The translations under genes and the position numbers were made by a program. Below the pieces are notes generated by a model. That model was not told the DNA's origin and did no database searches. It saw only the letters and a program-made list of their open reading frames with translations. 64,000 bases of DNA from Echinometra lucunter (taxonomy: Eukaryota; Echinodermata; Echinoidea; Camarodonta; Echinometridae): positions 6,075,869-6,139,868 of the forward strand of contig CM057158.1 of assembly GCA_029962745.1 (NCBI GenBank). The letters run 5' to 3'. The first letter of the stretch is position 1. Each line of letters starts with the position of its first letter. Below, piece after piece: positions 45,223 to 57,260 of the stretch.

Positions 45223-47165
45223 TGACGAGGGTGGATGGGGAAGACAAACTGAAACAGATCAGATACAGAGATTGACATGGACCAGGGGATAGCAGATAGG
45301 CCACTTCGAACGTACAATGACAAAATGAAAAGAAGAAGAAAAAAATATTAATTGGTCCCACAGAGGTTACAGCTATTAATCATGATTTCTACTTTGACCT
45401 AATGATGTGACGAATGATAATTTCAATAATAATTTGGTGAAAACGGAAGAGGGAAAGCTTCGAAGAGGTCGACGACGGACGACGTTGTGCAGCTTTATGG
45501 TTTTCATCAAAATCGGCTAAAAGGTTTAAATACCTCTAAAGGTAAAATATGGAATGATAAAGACGTAATAAATTGTAATCATTTTCAATGGAATTGAATT
45601 TTATACTTTGTGATCATCTTTGTACCACCAATTTGAATATGCATATCATGAACGCAAAACCCTTTAAGAAGGCAAATGCAGTAGAACGTGGTGGTAGATT
45701 ACCTTTCATCATTATGATTTAAATTGAGAATGATCCTACATGAATGGAATGGAATCAATAAACATTTCATGTTGTAGCAAATGCGTTTGTTTACATGCCC
45801 CCCCCCCCCCCCCTTGAGAAACGATCGCGACTCCTACAGGGTCTACATTGCCCTAACGGCAATAATGAAGTGGTTTAGAAGTTTTGTTATTGTAATTTGG
45901 AAATGACCTGGGCCTTTGTATCTTCTCCTTTTTTGTGCAAGTTTTGACTCAATAAAGTGATATTTAAAAAAAAAAATCACGGAATTCAAAAGTATTACAA
46001 TTTCAGTAAGGACAACAACACATACTTTGGTGTTGTTTATTGCAAGTGGCAGGACCAACCTTTCACTTGAACTTGAATTGGACCGTGGGTCGATGGTTAG
46101 CCTCCGGGCCCGTGACCCGGTAATGAGGTCTCGACGTCCTGTAGGGATTTATAGCTGCATGATGCTACTAAACGCTTCGAGCCATTTATGATAGGTTAAA
46201 GGCACTTTAAAACAAACGTCACTCTGTCCAAAACTAGATGTCTTCCGAATTATTCAAAGCTCAGCTATGAGCCAGTTTTCTACATCATTCGCTATGAATA
46301 TAAGCAAACAATATACCTAATGCAGAAAATAATATTTGCATTTCAGTTTCTCCTTTATTCAAATTATAGGATGAAAATTTTGACACAATCTTCATAATCT
46401 GACTGTTCTTATTTTCGGTCTCTAATTTCCCTCTCATAACAAAGATTATGATTTTTAAGCGACCATGGAAACACGTAGAGGTTTCCAAAAATTATACCCA
46501 TAAGAATTTGTATGCGGGGGGGGGGGGGTAGGAGGCCTGATTCTCTATTTGTGGATCCATTGTCATTTTTTCTTTGCTCATTCACATGCTAGAGTTTTAT
46601 GTAATTTGGTTTTTCAAATGTTTTTCTGAACCCCTCCTGCTTTCCTTCATTTCCTATTATCCTTTTATTGCTTTTTATACAAACCTCTTAATAGGTTTAT
46701 TGATGGATGCCACAATACCGTTTCCGGTCTCTCTTCTTCTTTGACTATTTCATGCTCTCTTTCATTCAGCTGCTCTTACAAGAAAAATACTCCCCTCCCC
46801 GAAAAAACAACAACAACCAAAAAAAAAAAACCCTTACACTTTACAGAGAGAGAGAGAGAGAATGTGTTTATATAGAAGAGGGAAACTATGACATGAGATG
46901 GAGGGTATCGAAATGAAAAATGACAGCTTCCATGCTAGAAAGGAGAGAAGGATAGATAGAGACAAAGATAGAGAGGGAGGGAGAGAGAGAAGAGAGAAGA
47001 GAGGAGGGAAATATGATAAAGAAACGATAGCAGGCCTAAGGAAAATACCAAAAATAGTGAGAGGGTGCATGATAAAGATATAAGGAGAAAGAATAAGAAA
47101 GAGAAAACAAAAATGGAGAAGTGAGATAGAGATAACGTGAGGGGGAGAGAAGTAGAGGGGAACTT

Positions 47166-47167
<2 letters not shown>

Positions 47168-47204
<37 letters not shown>

Positions 47205-47231
47205 AATAAAGAAAGAAATAAAGAAAGAAAG
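47168..47231. repeat. (GAAA)n microsatellite
   Basis: About 15 GAAA units with a few GAAATAAA interruptions. Confidence 0.93.
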
Positions 47232-48004
47232 AGAGGAGTATTCGTCTGGGGATTTTTTTTTTAGAGAGTCCTGTCTGTGACATTTTCTGCACGTGCTGCT
47301 ATTTGAGGGGTGCGGCCGTTCAGGGGTTAATTCAACTCGACGTAGTTTGTTCGTTGAAATCTTTATTAGGAAGCACAAGTTAATTGATAGAGCTCAGAAT
47401 ATCGTCCTTAATCTACTCTGCTGAAGGAAACTCTGGTTTTGGGATAACTATCGGCTGTCAAGAGTGTTTGAAGATTCGTCACACCTTTGAGGTTTATGCA
47501 TGCATTTTGATCATGCACTTTAATAAAAAGGGTTAAATGTCTGGCTAAGTAGAAAATTAATACGCAGTATGTAGGCAGGTACCGCAGAGTTTGTGGAAAA
47601 TAAAACGAGGAATAAGATAAGAATTCCCTTGCCCGCACTATGCACGTCTGACCACTTTGGGAGTAATAATTTCAAGCATGATTCATCATAACAGCATAGC
47701 GATAGGCATGTTGAAAAAAAACCTCATTGATGAATCAAGAATATATCATGTCATTCATTAAGATTTCTTAACGATTTGAGACATTAAAAGCTAATCAATG
47801 CAAGCTAAACAAATGTAGACACCTTTACACATGAAATGCTACCTTGGATAATGCATATAGTTTGTGGATACTATATACCGGTAGTATGTAATGTTGAACG
47901 CAATTGCATCCCAGAAACATTGCACGGTTGCATCCCTCAGACAAATTTAAGGCAATGGCGCCCTCATCACTGAAATCGCGACGCCTCCTTCCCTGATTTG
48001 CTCG

Positions 48005-48226
48005 TACATGTTGGCTCAACTGATAGAGCGTCCGCCTCATGAACGGGAGGTCGTGGGTTCGATCCCCGGCCGAGTCATACCAAAGACTTACAAATTGGGA
48101 CCTTCTGCCTTCTAGCCAAGCGCTCGGCATATAAGAATGGAGAAGGGTAATAATAACGTATTATGTTATGCAGGGCCCGCTGGAAGATCAGCTAATAGCT
48201 GAAGTGGCTACCCTGGGTAAATAAGA

Positions 48227-48264
<38 letters not shown>

Positions 48265-48265
48265 C
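48005..48265 (+). mobile_element. tRNA-derived SINE with (ATT)n tail
   Basis: The head has an A box TGGCTCAACTG (48,012-48,022) and a B box GGTTCGATCCC (48,056-48,066) at tRNA spacing, with an anticodon-arm-like CCGCCTCATGAACGG between them. The body has AAATTGGGACCTTCTGCC, GGCCCGCTGGAAGATCAGCT and GAAGTGGCTACCCTGGGTAA, ending in AAATAAGAGTT and about 12 ATT units. The long non-tRNA body and the ATT tail show a SINE rather than a tRNA gene. The 5' edge may extend further left (ACGCCTCCTTCCCTG at 47,981 looks element-like). Confidence 0.85.
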
Positions 48266-50580
48266 ATTAATACCCTGAGGGGGTAACGTCCATGTATCAA
48301 TTTAGATAGAACTGCATACTGAAATGATTATAAATCAATATCAAGTGAATTTTTTTTAAATCGTGATGGAGCAAAAATTCCCCCTGTCTTAATTTGTTAC
48401 CCTCTTACATTTCATAAACTTAACTGATTTTTGTTTCTAATCATTTACATTAAAAACTTACCTGCAATTCTCAAGACAGCTAAGTTCGTATTTTTCTAAA
48501 TACTAAATACTAAGAGAATATGAAATGAGAATTTTGAAGTGACCTGCATAGCCCTCTTTCTCTTTAGTATATTTTGTTGTTCTAATTTCTGGCAAATAAT
48601 TCAAGCCTTGTTGAGTTCCTAGTGGAATTCAGTTGAGAGGAGATCTTAGAAAATGAAAAGTGATTTCATTTACAGTAACTGCAAAAAGAGTATACACTTT
48701 AACACCATTTTGCAATAGCAAGATTTTTACTCGCGTATAAAAAGGTGTCAAAACGTTTTCTCATCCAGCTCTAAATTTGGTGACAAGGGATGCCTTAAAA
48801 TTCTCCAAACAAATAAAATGAAAAACAGACGAACAAAACGAGTAACAATAATCACACAACAAAAGATCAAAATAGGCCTTTTCAAAGCCTTTACCGACAA
48901 TATACTAATACCGGTACTTTCAATACATTAAAACGGAAATGTAGCTTATACCTACTAGAATCCGATTAGCAACGATTAACTTGTAGATTAGTCTTTTGAT
49001 CATACCGATATGACCTCGCTTATACCTTCAAACTTCCCCTTTTAACGGCTTTGCACTATCTTTGGTTTTATATCGATTCGATAGAAGTGTTTGTCGAAAG
49101 TGGTTATAGTTATATTGATTGTATTTAAGGGAAAATCATATTGCAGCTCAAAAACTACATGTAGATGATACGCATGAAATTCGAAAGAAGAGTTTGTCGA
49201 AAGTAGTTATAGTTATATTGATTGTATTTAAGGGAAACCCATATTGCAGCTCGAAAACTACATGTAGATAATACGCATGAAAGTAACATGTACAAAATGA
49301 AATATAATTTGAATATATTCATAACAATTTATTGGAGTGCTAACTATAGGGAATAGCCTGATAAGGAGAAAGAATGAGAGCAAAGAGAGGGGGAGGAAGA
49401 GAGAGGGAGAGTAAGATGAAAAGAGAAATTAAATATATATATATATATATGAGTAATTAAAGTAATTACTTTACCTGAAACTCACGTGATTTTGGCTGAA
49501 ATATACACTGACGATAATATTAACTGACTAATTAAAATCTTCTACCGTATATACATAAACCACTTATTATCTAGTAAAGCCGAGTAATATAGAGAGAAGT
49601 ATAGGATTCTGATTTAAGCCAACAAACCAAACTAACGAATATAACTGTTAATATACCCCATACCCCCAAAATCTGAACAGACTTATGTCATGACATACTT
49701 TACTGAAATCCCTGTCTTCATGATCATCAGGATAATGAAAACAATCTCATAAAATAGAACAAAAAACAACAACAACAAACAAACCCCACAACAAAACAAG
49801 AAAAGAACATAAAACAAACAAAGAAACAAAACAGTTACTGAATAATGAGATCTAGGGAAATGATGCATTACACCGTGTGTGTGTATGATCGTTGTAATCG
49901 CATGATTGTCATTATTATGTATGATAAATTTGAAAATAAGGAGAAAAATTCACATGTACGTCATGACATAAGATGAAAATAAATGGGAGACAAGGTGAAA
50001 AGAACAGCAAATAGCACGAAACATAGAGACTTTCAATGATGTTATGATTCATTATGTGTAAAAACCTCATCAAAGTAATACTAATGAACTTGGGTATAGG
50101 ATATGCGACAGATACACTCTATAGATGTGAAGGGATTCGTATGTTTTGGGCGCGACGGTATACTCATGCTAACTGACTGCTAAGGTCATTGAGATTTGGA
50201 TGAGGTAGATCGTGAATGAATATCTACTTGCTATAACCCTGTACATGGAGGCTTCTTAAAACAAAGATTATATATACATGTAAATAACTGTGTATTTAGC
50301 ATAACATAAACGCATAATCCCATTTGCGTGTCAGGAATAGAAAGAGAACACGGGTTCCACCTGAATTTGGGATGAAAAGTGGGTTTGAATATGCAGGAAC
50401 GTTTTTTTCACCTTTCTTTATTCTTTTTTCTGTCTTCTTGTCACGGATTCAGCTACAAATAAAAGCTAAGACGAGGCCCTCCAACATCGACTGTAATTTT
50501 TGATAACTGAAATTGTATGATATGGAAGTAATTGTTGTCTTTCCATGAAGAATGTCGGTCAATTTTTTACAAGGTGCTTC
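48266..50580. other. Intergenic AT-rich DNA with a tandem duplication
   Basis: No gene is supported. It includes the 103-bp tandem duplication at 49,084-49,286 and an (AT)n patch near 49,433-49,450. Confidence 0.5.
49084..49286. repeat. Two-copy tandem duplication, period 103 bp
   Basis: Both units contain TTTGTCGAAAGT, GTTATAGTTATATTGATTG and AACTACATGTAGAT(A/G)ATACG. Differences are few, so the duplication is fairly recent. Confidence 0.88.
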
Positions 50581-50589
50581 GGCCCGTAT

Positions 50590-50710
50590 TTCAAAAGTAT
50601 TTGATTGGCTGCTATGATGAACAAAAGAGATAAAAGAAATGGGCGGTCACTACACAATACTGAATTCCTATTGGTTGAAGCTTTTGTGGGCGTGCCAACA
50701 GATGGAGCAA
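50590..50710 (+). promoter_or_regulatory. Candidate promoter with two CCAAT boxes and GC boxes
   Basis: Within 100 bp there are two inverted CCAAT boxes (ATTGG at 50,604-50,608 and 50,670-50,674), a GGGCGG at 50,641-50,646 and a GTGGGCGTG at 50,686-50,694. No TATA box stands out. The following 150 bp are richer in CpG than the surroundings. From here to the window end the sequence changes from transposon-dense to intron-like, consistent with a plus-strand gene starting here. The 145-aa open frame over this stretch (50,605-51,042) is not like any family I know and is not called as a gene. Confidence 0.4.
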
Positions 50711-50719
50711 GTCACCCGC

Positions 50720-53700
50720 ATGATACACACGCGCTGCTACATCGCTGTAGACAGTATGCGTTTGCGAAGCTAGTGCCTGCATGCATGCAGTTTGGTTTGG
50801 CGAGGGTTCTTGCGAAGAGCATGCAGGCATTGGATCTGACTGAGAGGTGCATTCGTGTCTTCTTTTTTTTCAAATTCAGAAATTGTACCTCTCTGAAAGA
50901 TCACTCCTGTTGTCCACTGTCCTTTCCACTGTCCACTGTCATTTCTAGTCATCATTTTACAACTTCAGTTTTGAAGCAAAGTTCATCTATTGAACCGGTT
51001 TGCAGCCTGCAGCCTCTCCATCTCTCTGAAGATTTGGCTTGACCTGGGATGTTCGATGGATCGCGAGAGCTAGCTTCAAGGTCAAGGGATAAAACTTTTG
51101 TTTGTGGAGCTCTTTACATCAGCCAAAAAATCAGAAAAAAATTCCAGTCCAAATCTTCAGCCAATATCAATGAGTCTTGCAAAGTTGCATCGTGGATTTT
51201 GTGACACAGTTCTAGCTTCATGACTTTTCGGCTTCGCATGTGAACCGAGGATAATATCTTCTTTTGACATGTTCGACATGGTTGGATTTCTAATGCAATT
51301 TTACCCCCCTTTCCGGTATTAGGATGACCTAGCTCAAGGATATATTACATTGGATTTATCACAACTTACATGAAGGAATTACCTGTGTGGACAGTTTCTC
51401 AGTAAAATGGAAATGTGTTCCAATACCTTATTCCCTGTATCCCATTGGCCTGCTTGCTCCACCAGGCAGTGGACCTGTCGTTTACGCCAGCCACGCGGGG
51501 GTGGTTTCCTCTCCCTGCCCTTATGGAGTGTGTTCACAATAGCTGTTTTGGTACTCTCATCATGTAATATGGGACGGACTGAAAAGGAACCTCTTTCATT
51601 ATTTCAGGCACGTGTAAATTCAAACAAACGTTTGTTGGCACAAGGAACATAGGTTTATCCTAGCATTGTATATGTGCATGTGCCAGAAACGATAGCATGT
51701 CTACACAATTGCATGATCAGTGTCATATTTGCCCTTAATTCTGCATTCCATATTTGCCTTTGTCATAATTTCCTCACTTTTGCTTTTGTGTGAGATAAGC
51801 TGTATGGTTGAAATCCCTTGAACAGTTTTTGTCCTTCATGGTGAATCCTTCTGTTACAGACAGGTAGTAAGGTGTACTCTTACTGGTAGTTGAACAAAAA
51901 GGAAAAAAAAACCCCAAAAGTTTTCAAGTGCACTGAACAGTGCCCAAGAAAATATGCCTCAATACATGAAGGGAGGTCAGTGGTTATTTGAAGTTGTGTT
52001 AGCTCAGAAGATCTAGATTCTCTGCTAACCTATATGTTATGTGAAGTATAGAAATTCATAGAAGTGGTGATGATTAGGGACTAATGTGGAAGGTAATTGG
52101 TTTTTGAAGAGCCTTTTAAATTGGTCTTTTGAATTGAGCAGTTCATACAAAGGAGGGGATCCTGTTCCCTCATCAGAATGAAATAATAGGGTCTAAACAG
52201 ATTATGACTTTGGTCATGATCACCTCTTTCTAAAGTCTAATGAATGCTCTCTCTCCATTTATTCATATTCAAGTACAGCATTTTACACAAAACATGTTTC
52301 ATTTTAGATTAGTCTTGGCATACATGCAAACTTGGAAGGGCAATCAACTCCTTTAAAAGTACAATTAGAGCAGGGGCTTACTAGAATGGACCTAAATAGG
52401 CTGTTTTGTCCTGCTCAGTCTCAAAATAGTTATCACATTGTTGTGAATCTAATTGGTAAGGATTAGAACATCTTTGCATAATGATAAAATTTGTTTTGTT
52501 TTACTGGTACATCTATCATCAAAAACTTGAACAATGTATCTACAACACTAAAATTACATTTCCTTCTAACCTGATTTGGAACTGTTAAACCTACCTGTAG
52601 CCTGTCATCCACAATCAGGAACTAGTTTTATGGCATAATTTGTACCCTTTTTAATACATTGCAGCCACTAGTTTTGTTTGGGGTAAGATGAAGCACTCTA
52701 AAATCTCTGCCTGCACAAATTTTCTACAAGACAGTACATTGATTGAACACAACTGGATTACCAGGACAGTTTGATTTCTTATACAGAAGCCTTTGAGTGC
52801 ATGCATGCAGCATGTCTGTACGCAACTTGGACAATAATGTCAATTGATCCTCTTTATTTGTCTGTTTGTCTTTCAGGATCTATCTCTAGGGGCTTCCCAA
52901 GACCTACAGTATGAAGGTAAACTTATATAGTCTTCTTGTAGTTTTAGGCCTATATAGTAGTTTCTATCTTTCCTTGTTTTGCTTGGTCGAGCAGTAAACT
53001 GAGGTTAAAATGGAAATGGTAGAATATTACTTACTTTGGACCAGAAGGGCATTGACTGTTTGGTAAAGGTATGAGATAGCACCCTCTTTGCTATCGGCAT
53101 ATGACAAGTTAATGAGAGGCAAATATGTAAACTGATAAGTAGTATGTCATTAGAAAGTTTGCCAAAAGAGAAGGTCTGCCTCAGGGGAGACTTTGTTTGT
53201 TAGTGAATTGGTGGAGAGGGAAATAGAGGGAGAAGGGGGATGGGGTTTGGGCAGACAAAAGGAAGGGGAAAGGAATGTATGAGGCAGGGAGGGAAGAGTT
53301 TTCTTGTACAAGACATGATTATAGCAACTGAAAAGAAGACAAGGAAGGGGAACTCTATAGTTACCCTCAAAAGTGAATTGGATAGTTCATAGGAAGCCAT
53401 TGCAGAGCTATGAAAATACATGCAAAGAGATTATTGTCTAGCATACGAGTTTATATGTACATTTATAGCTGGTCTAAGTCCAAGAGGTCATTCAAGGTTA
53501 CTGGTACTGATGATATCAAGTTTATTTGTTGTTCAGCTAATTTATGAAGCTATGTTAATTTTGTTAATAGCAATATTAGAGTGTCATTAAAGAATGGTAT
53601 TCTAAAGGGTGATACAGAGGTCATTTCCTCAGATGCAATTTATATTTCGTTCCACACTATATAATGTTGCCCATTATCTGTGGTTAGAGATGAAGTCCTT

Positions 53701-55927
53701 TCAAAACTAATGTACAGATATTTATTCATAGGACACAGTTACACTGAGATCAGTTGGCCTTTGTCAGCAAGAGGTTTAGTGGATACTGTGGTGAACCTGA
53801 CAACAAAACAGTTTTGAGGCCATTAGTGGGAAATATAATATAATTTTCGTGTTCTCTGCAGCCTGAGGAAAATCATGAAAATTTGTTTTTCTGGTGATAA
53901 TTAAAGAAACCCCTATGCACATCAGTATAAGTGTCTTTATCAATCATGGTTCATTGCAGGATATCTACATGAGAGAATACCTTGCTTGTTTGTGTTATCA
54001 TGCAGGGTAGATGGGTGCACTTTATAATGTGATGCAGTGTTTTCAGGTTTCAGAAAATGAATTCTCGATTCTCTCTTGTGAGCATTTGTGTGGTTTGATT
54101 GTGAATTGTACGGCCAACTTTTGTCATTTATTTGTTCGTACCTTCAATCCCTCAACTGCAAATGTTTGGTGTCTCTATTTGTAACATTTGTCAGGGCGTA
54201 TTTGTCTAGCTTTTATCAGGGCGGAACATGAAAGGAAGAGAACAGGAATGATTTATATCTTAAGCTTGCGTAAACTTTGCGTAGGTACAGTTCAACAATT
54301 CTGGAGGAACTAGAGATAGAGTTTGGCTTTGAGAATAACATAAGCTGTCTCCGACTCTCTTACAATCTATATAATATAGACTCTGCGCCTGTTATAGAAC
54401 TCTTTCTTAGCCCTCTTTTATGGAAATTTTGTTCCTCTGTCCCAAGTCACTGGTACTTTTTTCCCATGTTTTCACCTAACAACCCTGTAATATGGAGAAA
54501 ATTGATAAGTCTTGAATTATGTTACACTATGATACCAGAAAAAAATCACTGTTTCTCTTCCTATTGCTTTGTTTTCTTTTTTTTTTTTAGTACTGCAGTG
54601 CAAGCTCACTCTTCTTGATAAATAGCATTAGTGTACTTTCACAGAGGCATATATTATGTAGGTGCCTGCCATGCAGCATTAATCTCATCTTGTAGACATT
54701 TTATACTTTGCAAATCTTGCTTATCCTTTCCTTCCCTATCTCTTACTCCTGCAATCATTTTTATTCAGTCACGTATCTAATTTCTTTCATGTCCTTGCTT
54801 TCATCTGTTTCTTCTTGTTAAACCCAGTAATACCATCAACCTCTCGTAATTTTGGCTCATTTCATATCACTTACACTCAATGTTCTTGTCCTGTTGCCCT
54901 CACTATAACCTGGAAGTCATTGAACTATTGTTGTGGAGGAGAAAAAGAAATTGGAGAGAGAGAATTGGTAAAATGTTTCTTTCTCACATGGAATTGTGTA
55001 TGTAGAACATTGCATCAGTGAGACTGTTCTGTTGCCATGTATACAACAAAATACTCCTAGGAAAGTTTGCTTTGGCCTGAATTCCTAATACTTCACATAA
55101 CTCTGAATGATTTCAATTTTAAAGCACAAACAAAACAGTTAGACCAATACAAGAACAAGCCACTCAAAATGGGTCTACAACTAGGGCAGGAAATATCTAT
55201 TTGCTCAGGAAAGACAAATTTAATCAGGAGAAATTGCTACCTTGAAATCTTTTTAAAGTCTTTTTAGCACTGGGGAAAAAACTGTGTTGATCGATTGATA
55301 TGCATTCATAACCTCTCAATAATTTGTCAATGCTCTGAGCTTTACTATTCATCTGCCAAGTTCACTGCATGCATCTGATACAAACAGGTTGATTAATATA
55401 TGCAACCCTAACCCATCATCCACAAATATCTGTGCAGGATTTTGATATTTATTTAGATGTTGGCTCTTATTGGAAGTTTAGTGATTCTTTGTTTGTATTC
55501 AAGTTATTAGTTTGTATTCTTTAGGCTGAAAATGCACTTTATAAAGAAATAAATTGTAATATCTGTGCAATACATACATGTAGGAGATGTAATATAATAA
55601 GTTAGTCATGTTTGATCATACTTGTGATTTTATTTTCAAGAAAGGTTTATGTTATGATTTTTCCCCAAAGGAAGGGGTAAGGGGGATATTAGTACCTGGT
55701 AGAACATCAGTTTGATAATGGTTGACCTCCAGAGATGCTGGCTTCTATTTCTAACCTAAAACACTTGCTTGTTTGCTTGATTCAAGAAGTTCATCTCTGT
55801 TGATAGATTCTTGACATGCGATACAAGATGACAAGATCACATCCTCATGAAGGCTCGTTCACACATGTTGTGCTAAACTCTGGTGGTTTTTGTGTAATGG
55901 GTATGGGTGGTGCACAGAGGTCTCCTA
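50720..55927 (+). other. Intron-like DNA of an unidentified gene
   Basis: Repeat-poor AT-rich sequence. One candidate small exon lies at 52,877-52,916. An 81-aa open frame at 51,407-51,652 has no recognisable domain. No homology to a known protein was seen. Confidence 0.4.
52877..52916 (+). CDS. Candidate 40-nt exon of an unidentified gene
   Basis: A strong pyrimidine tract and acceptor (TCTGTTTGTCTTTCAG) precede 40 bases that end in GAAG|GTAAAC, a good donor. In one frame it is open: DLSLGASQDLQYE plus a split codon. It also holds ATGAAG at 52,911, so it could instead be a 5' exon with the start codon. I cannot say which gene it belongs to. Splice-site strength on both sides is the only support. 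Confidence 0.3.
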
Positions 55928-56169
55928 CACTCTTATTTCAACGGTGTCAAATTGACTTGCAAATGGCGTCAGCTGGGAGTCAACTCTATTCTGAGTTAAA
56001 GTGACTCGCTTTCCTAGTTACTTTGACTCGGAATTGAGTCAATTCTCAGCTAATGCCACACCATTCTGAGTCAAATTAATTTGGAATCCAATTCACTTCA
56101 ACTCGGAATAGAGTTGACTCCCAGCTGACGCCGTTTCCGAGGCAATTTGACTCCGTGGAAATAAGAGTG
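55928..56169. mobile_element. 242-bp palindromic MITE, TA-flanked (copy 2)
   Basis: The ends CACTCTTATTT and AAATAAGAGTG are perfect inverted repeats flanked by TA. The arms contain GTCAGCTGGGAGTCAACTCT in both orientations. It is the same family as 16,421-16,661 and has better preserved ends. Confidence 0.88.
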
Positions 56170-56226
56170 TACTCATACTTACTCACCTGTGTGTTTTGAG
56201 AATCTTCATCTGTCTGTGAACACAGT

Positions 56227-56397
56227 ATACAAATAGCGAATAGACATAAGTGTGATGGTACGAGATTTCACATGAGGTAAAAGAGCGACCTTCTATTCAA
56301 CGAGGCGAAGCCCAGTTGAATAGAAGTTACGTCGAGATCTTTCACCGAATGCGAAATCTCGTACCATTGCACAAATTAGAATATTCGCTATTTGTAT
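56227..56397. mobile_element. Palindromic element, 170 bp
   Basis: The outer arms ACAAATAGCGAATA and the inverse TATTCGCTATTTGT pair, as do GGTACGAGATTTC and GAAATCTCGTACC and, at the centre, CTTCTATTCAAC and GTTGAATAGAAG. It may be one end of a longer CpG-rich insertion reaching about 57,200, which repeats (GGTACGA) and AAAGTGGGTACCCAG (57,049 and 57,176) and carries TGACGTCA-type sites. Confidence 0.65.
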
Positions 56398-57260
56398 TGT
56401 ACAATCCTCGGAAGTCTGAGAAATTGATGAAAATCAAGAAAAACAGTCATATTTTGGTGAAGAATTCAGGGTTTATAGAGCAGGGAAAGGAGGGCCGACT
56501 GCAAAATGCAGCTGGCCTTTGCGCGTGCGCGTATCTGTAGCAGTGCGCGAACGCGACTTGCTGGCATAGCCTGAGCATGCAAAAATAAATACGCGTATAG
56601 GGTCTACACCGCAACACACCGCAAGCTACTTGTGACATCACAAAAGAAACAAAAGAAGTAATTTGTGGGAATCTACTGTGACGTCATGCTAATTAACTGT
56701 GCAATGGTACATTTTGGATGGTACGAGTGCAATGGTACGAATATTGCGCATTCAGCTCCCATAGACTTGCGTTCAACAAGCTGAGTAGGCGTTGTACAAT
56801 ATGCTTTAAACAACCCTCCATGTTGTTTTTTTGGATGTTTTGCTGCAGTTTAACAAGGCATACATGAACAAACCTTAAAGTGATTACACAATGGTAATAT
56901 TTTTTTGATATATGATCGAGAATAGAATTCTAAGAAGAATAACGTTACAAATCTGATGATTTTTCAATCGAAATCAATGCATTTTGGCTAATTTTCTCAT
57001 GAAAAGTCAAGAGTTGACAAAAAAATTTGAGTATGAGGTATGACGTAAAAGTGGGTACCCAGCTTCGCACATTGCAGTTGTGCTGGGCGCTAGTTAGACT
57101 GTACAATATGTATTATACCTTGCGTGCATGTTGCTAGAATTGCGCGACAAGGTACTTTGACGTCATTTTGACGTCAAAGTGGGTACCCAGTTGAAACTGG
57201 GTCACAGTTGAGGGGTCAAAAATATCCTGAAATCTTACTACATTTGGGGGTTTCCTTGGC
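56398..57260. other. CpG-richer block, probable remains of a larger insertion
   Basis: This stretch has far more CpG than its surroundings (GCGCGTGCGCGTA, GCGCGAACGCGAC) and repeats GGTACGA and GTGGGTACCCAG motifs shared with the palindrome just upstream. No coding frame is credible. Confidence 0.4.

Larger units (their letters stand above)
41145..47990. other. Intergenic DNA with simple repeats and element fragments
   Basis: No gene is supported. There are CT/C tracts near 42,000-42,035, hAT-like left ends CAGTGGCGTATCCAG (43,239) and CAGGGGCGTATCCGATG (43,427), GA arrays at 44,935-44,985 and 45,112-45,222, a C-run at 45,799-45,814, a G-run at 46,516-46,528 and a (GAAA)n array at 47,168-47,231. 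A duplicated block (GCGTGAA(G/A)ATTGAT...GGCAAC) precedes both hAT-like ends. Confidence 0.5.

Noticed and set aside
48005..48085. tRNA gene
   Set aside because: A and B boxes are good, but the acceptor and anticodon stems are poor and the unit runs on into a SINE body with an ATT tail.
50605..51042. 145-aa open frame at the presumed promoter
   Set aside because: No recognisable domain, composition changes midway, and it overlaps CCAAT and GC boxes; probably chance.
51407..51652. 81-aa open frame starting MEMCSNTLFP
   Set aside because: No homology recognised, no clear splice or promoter context.
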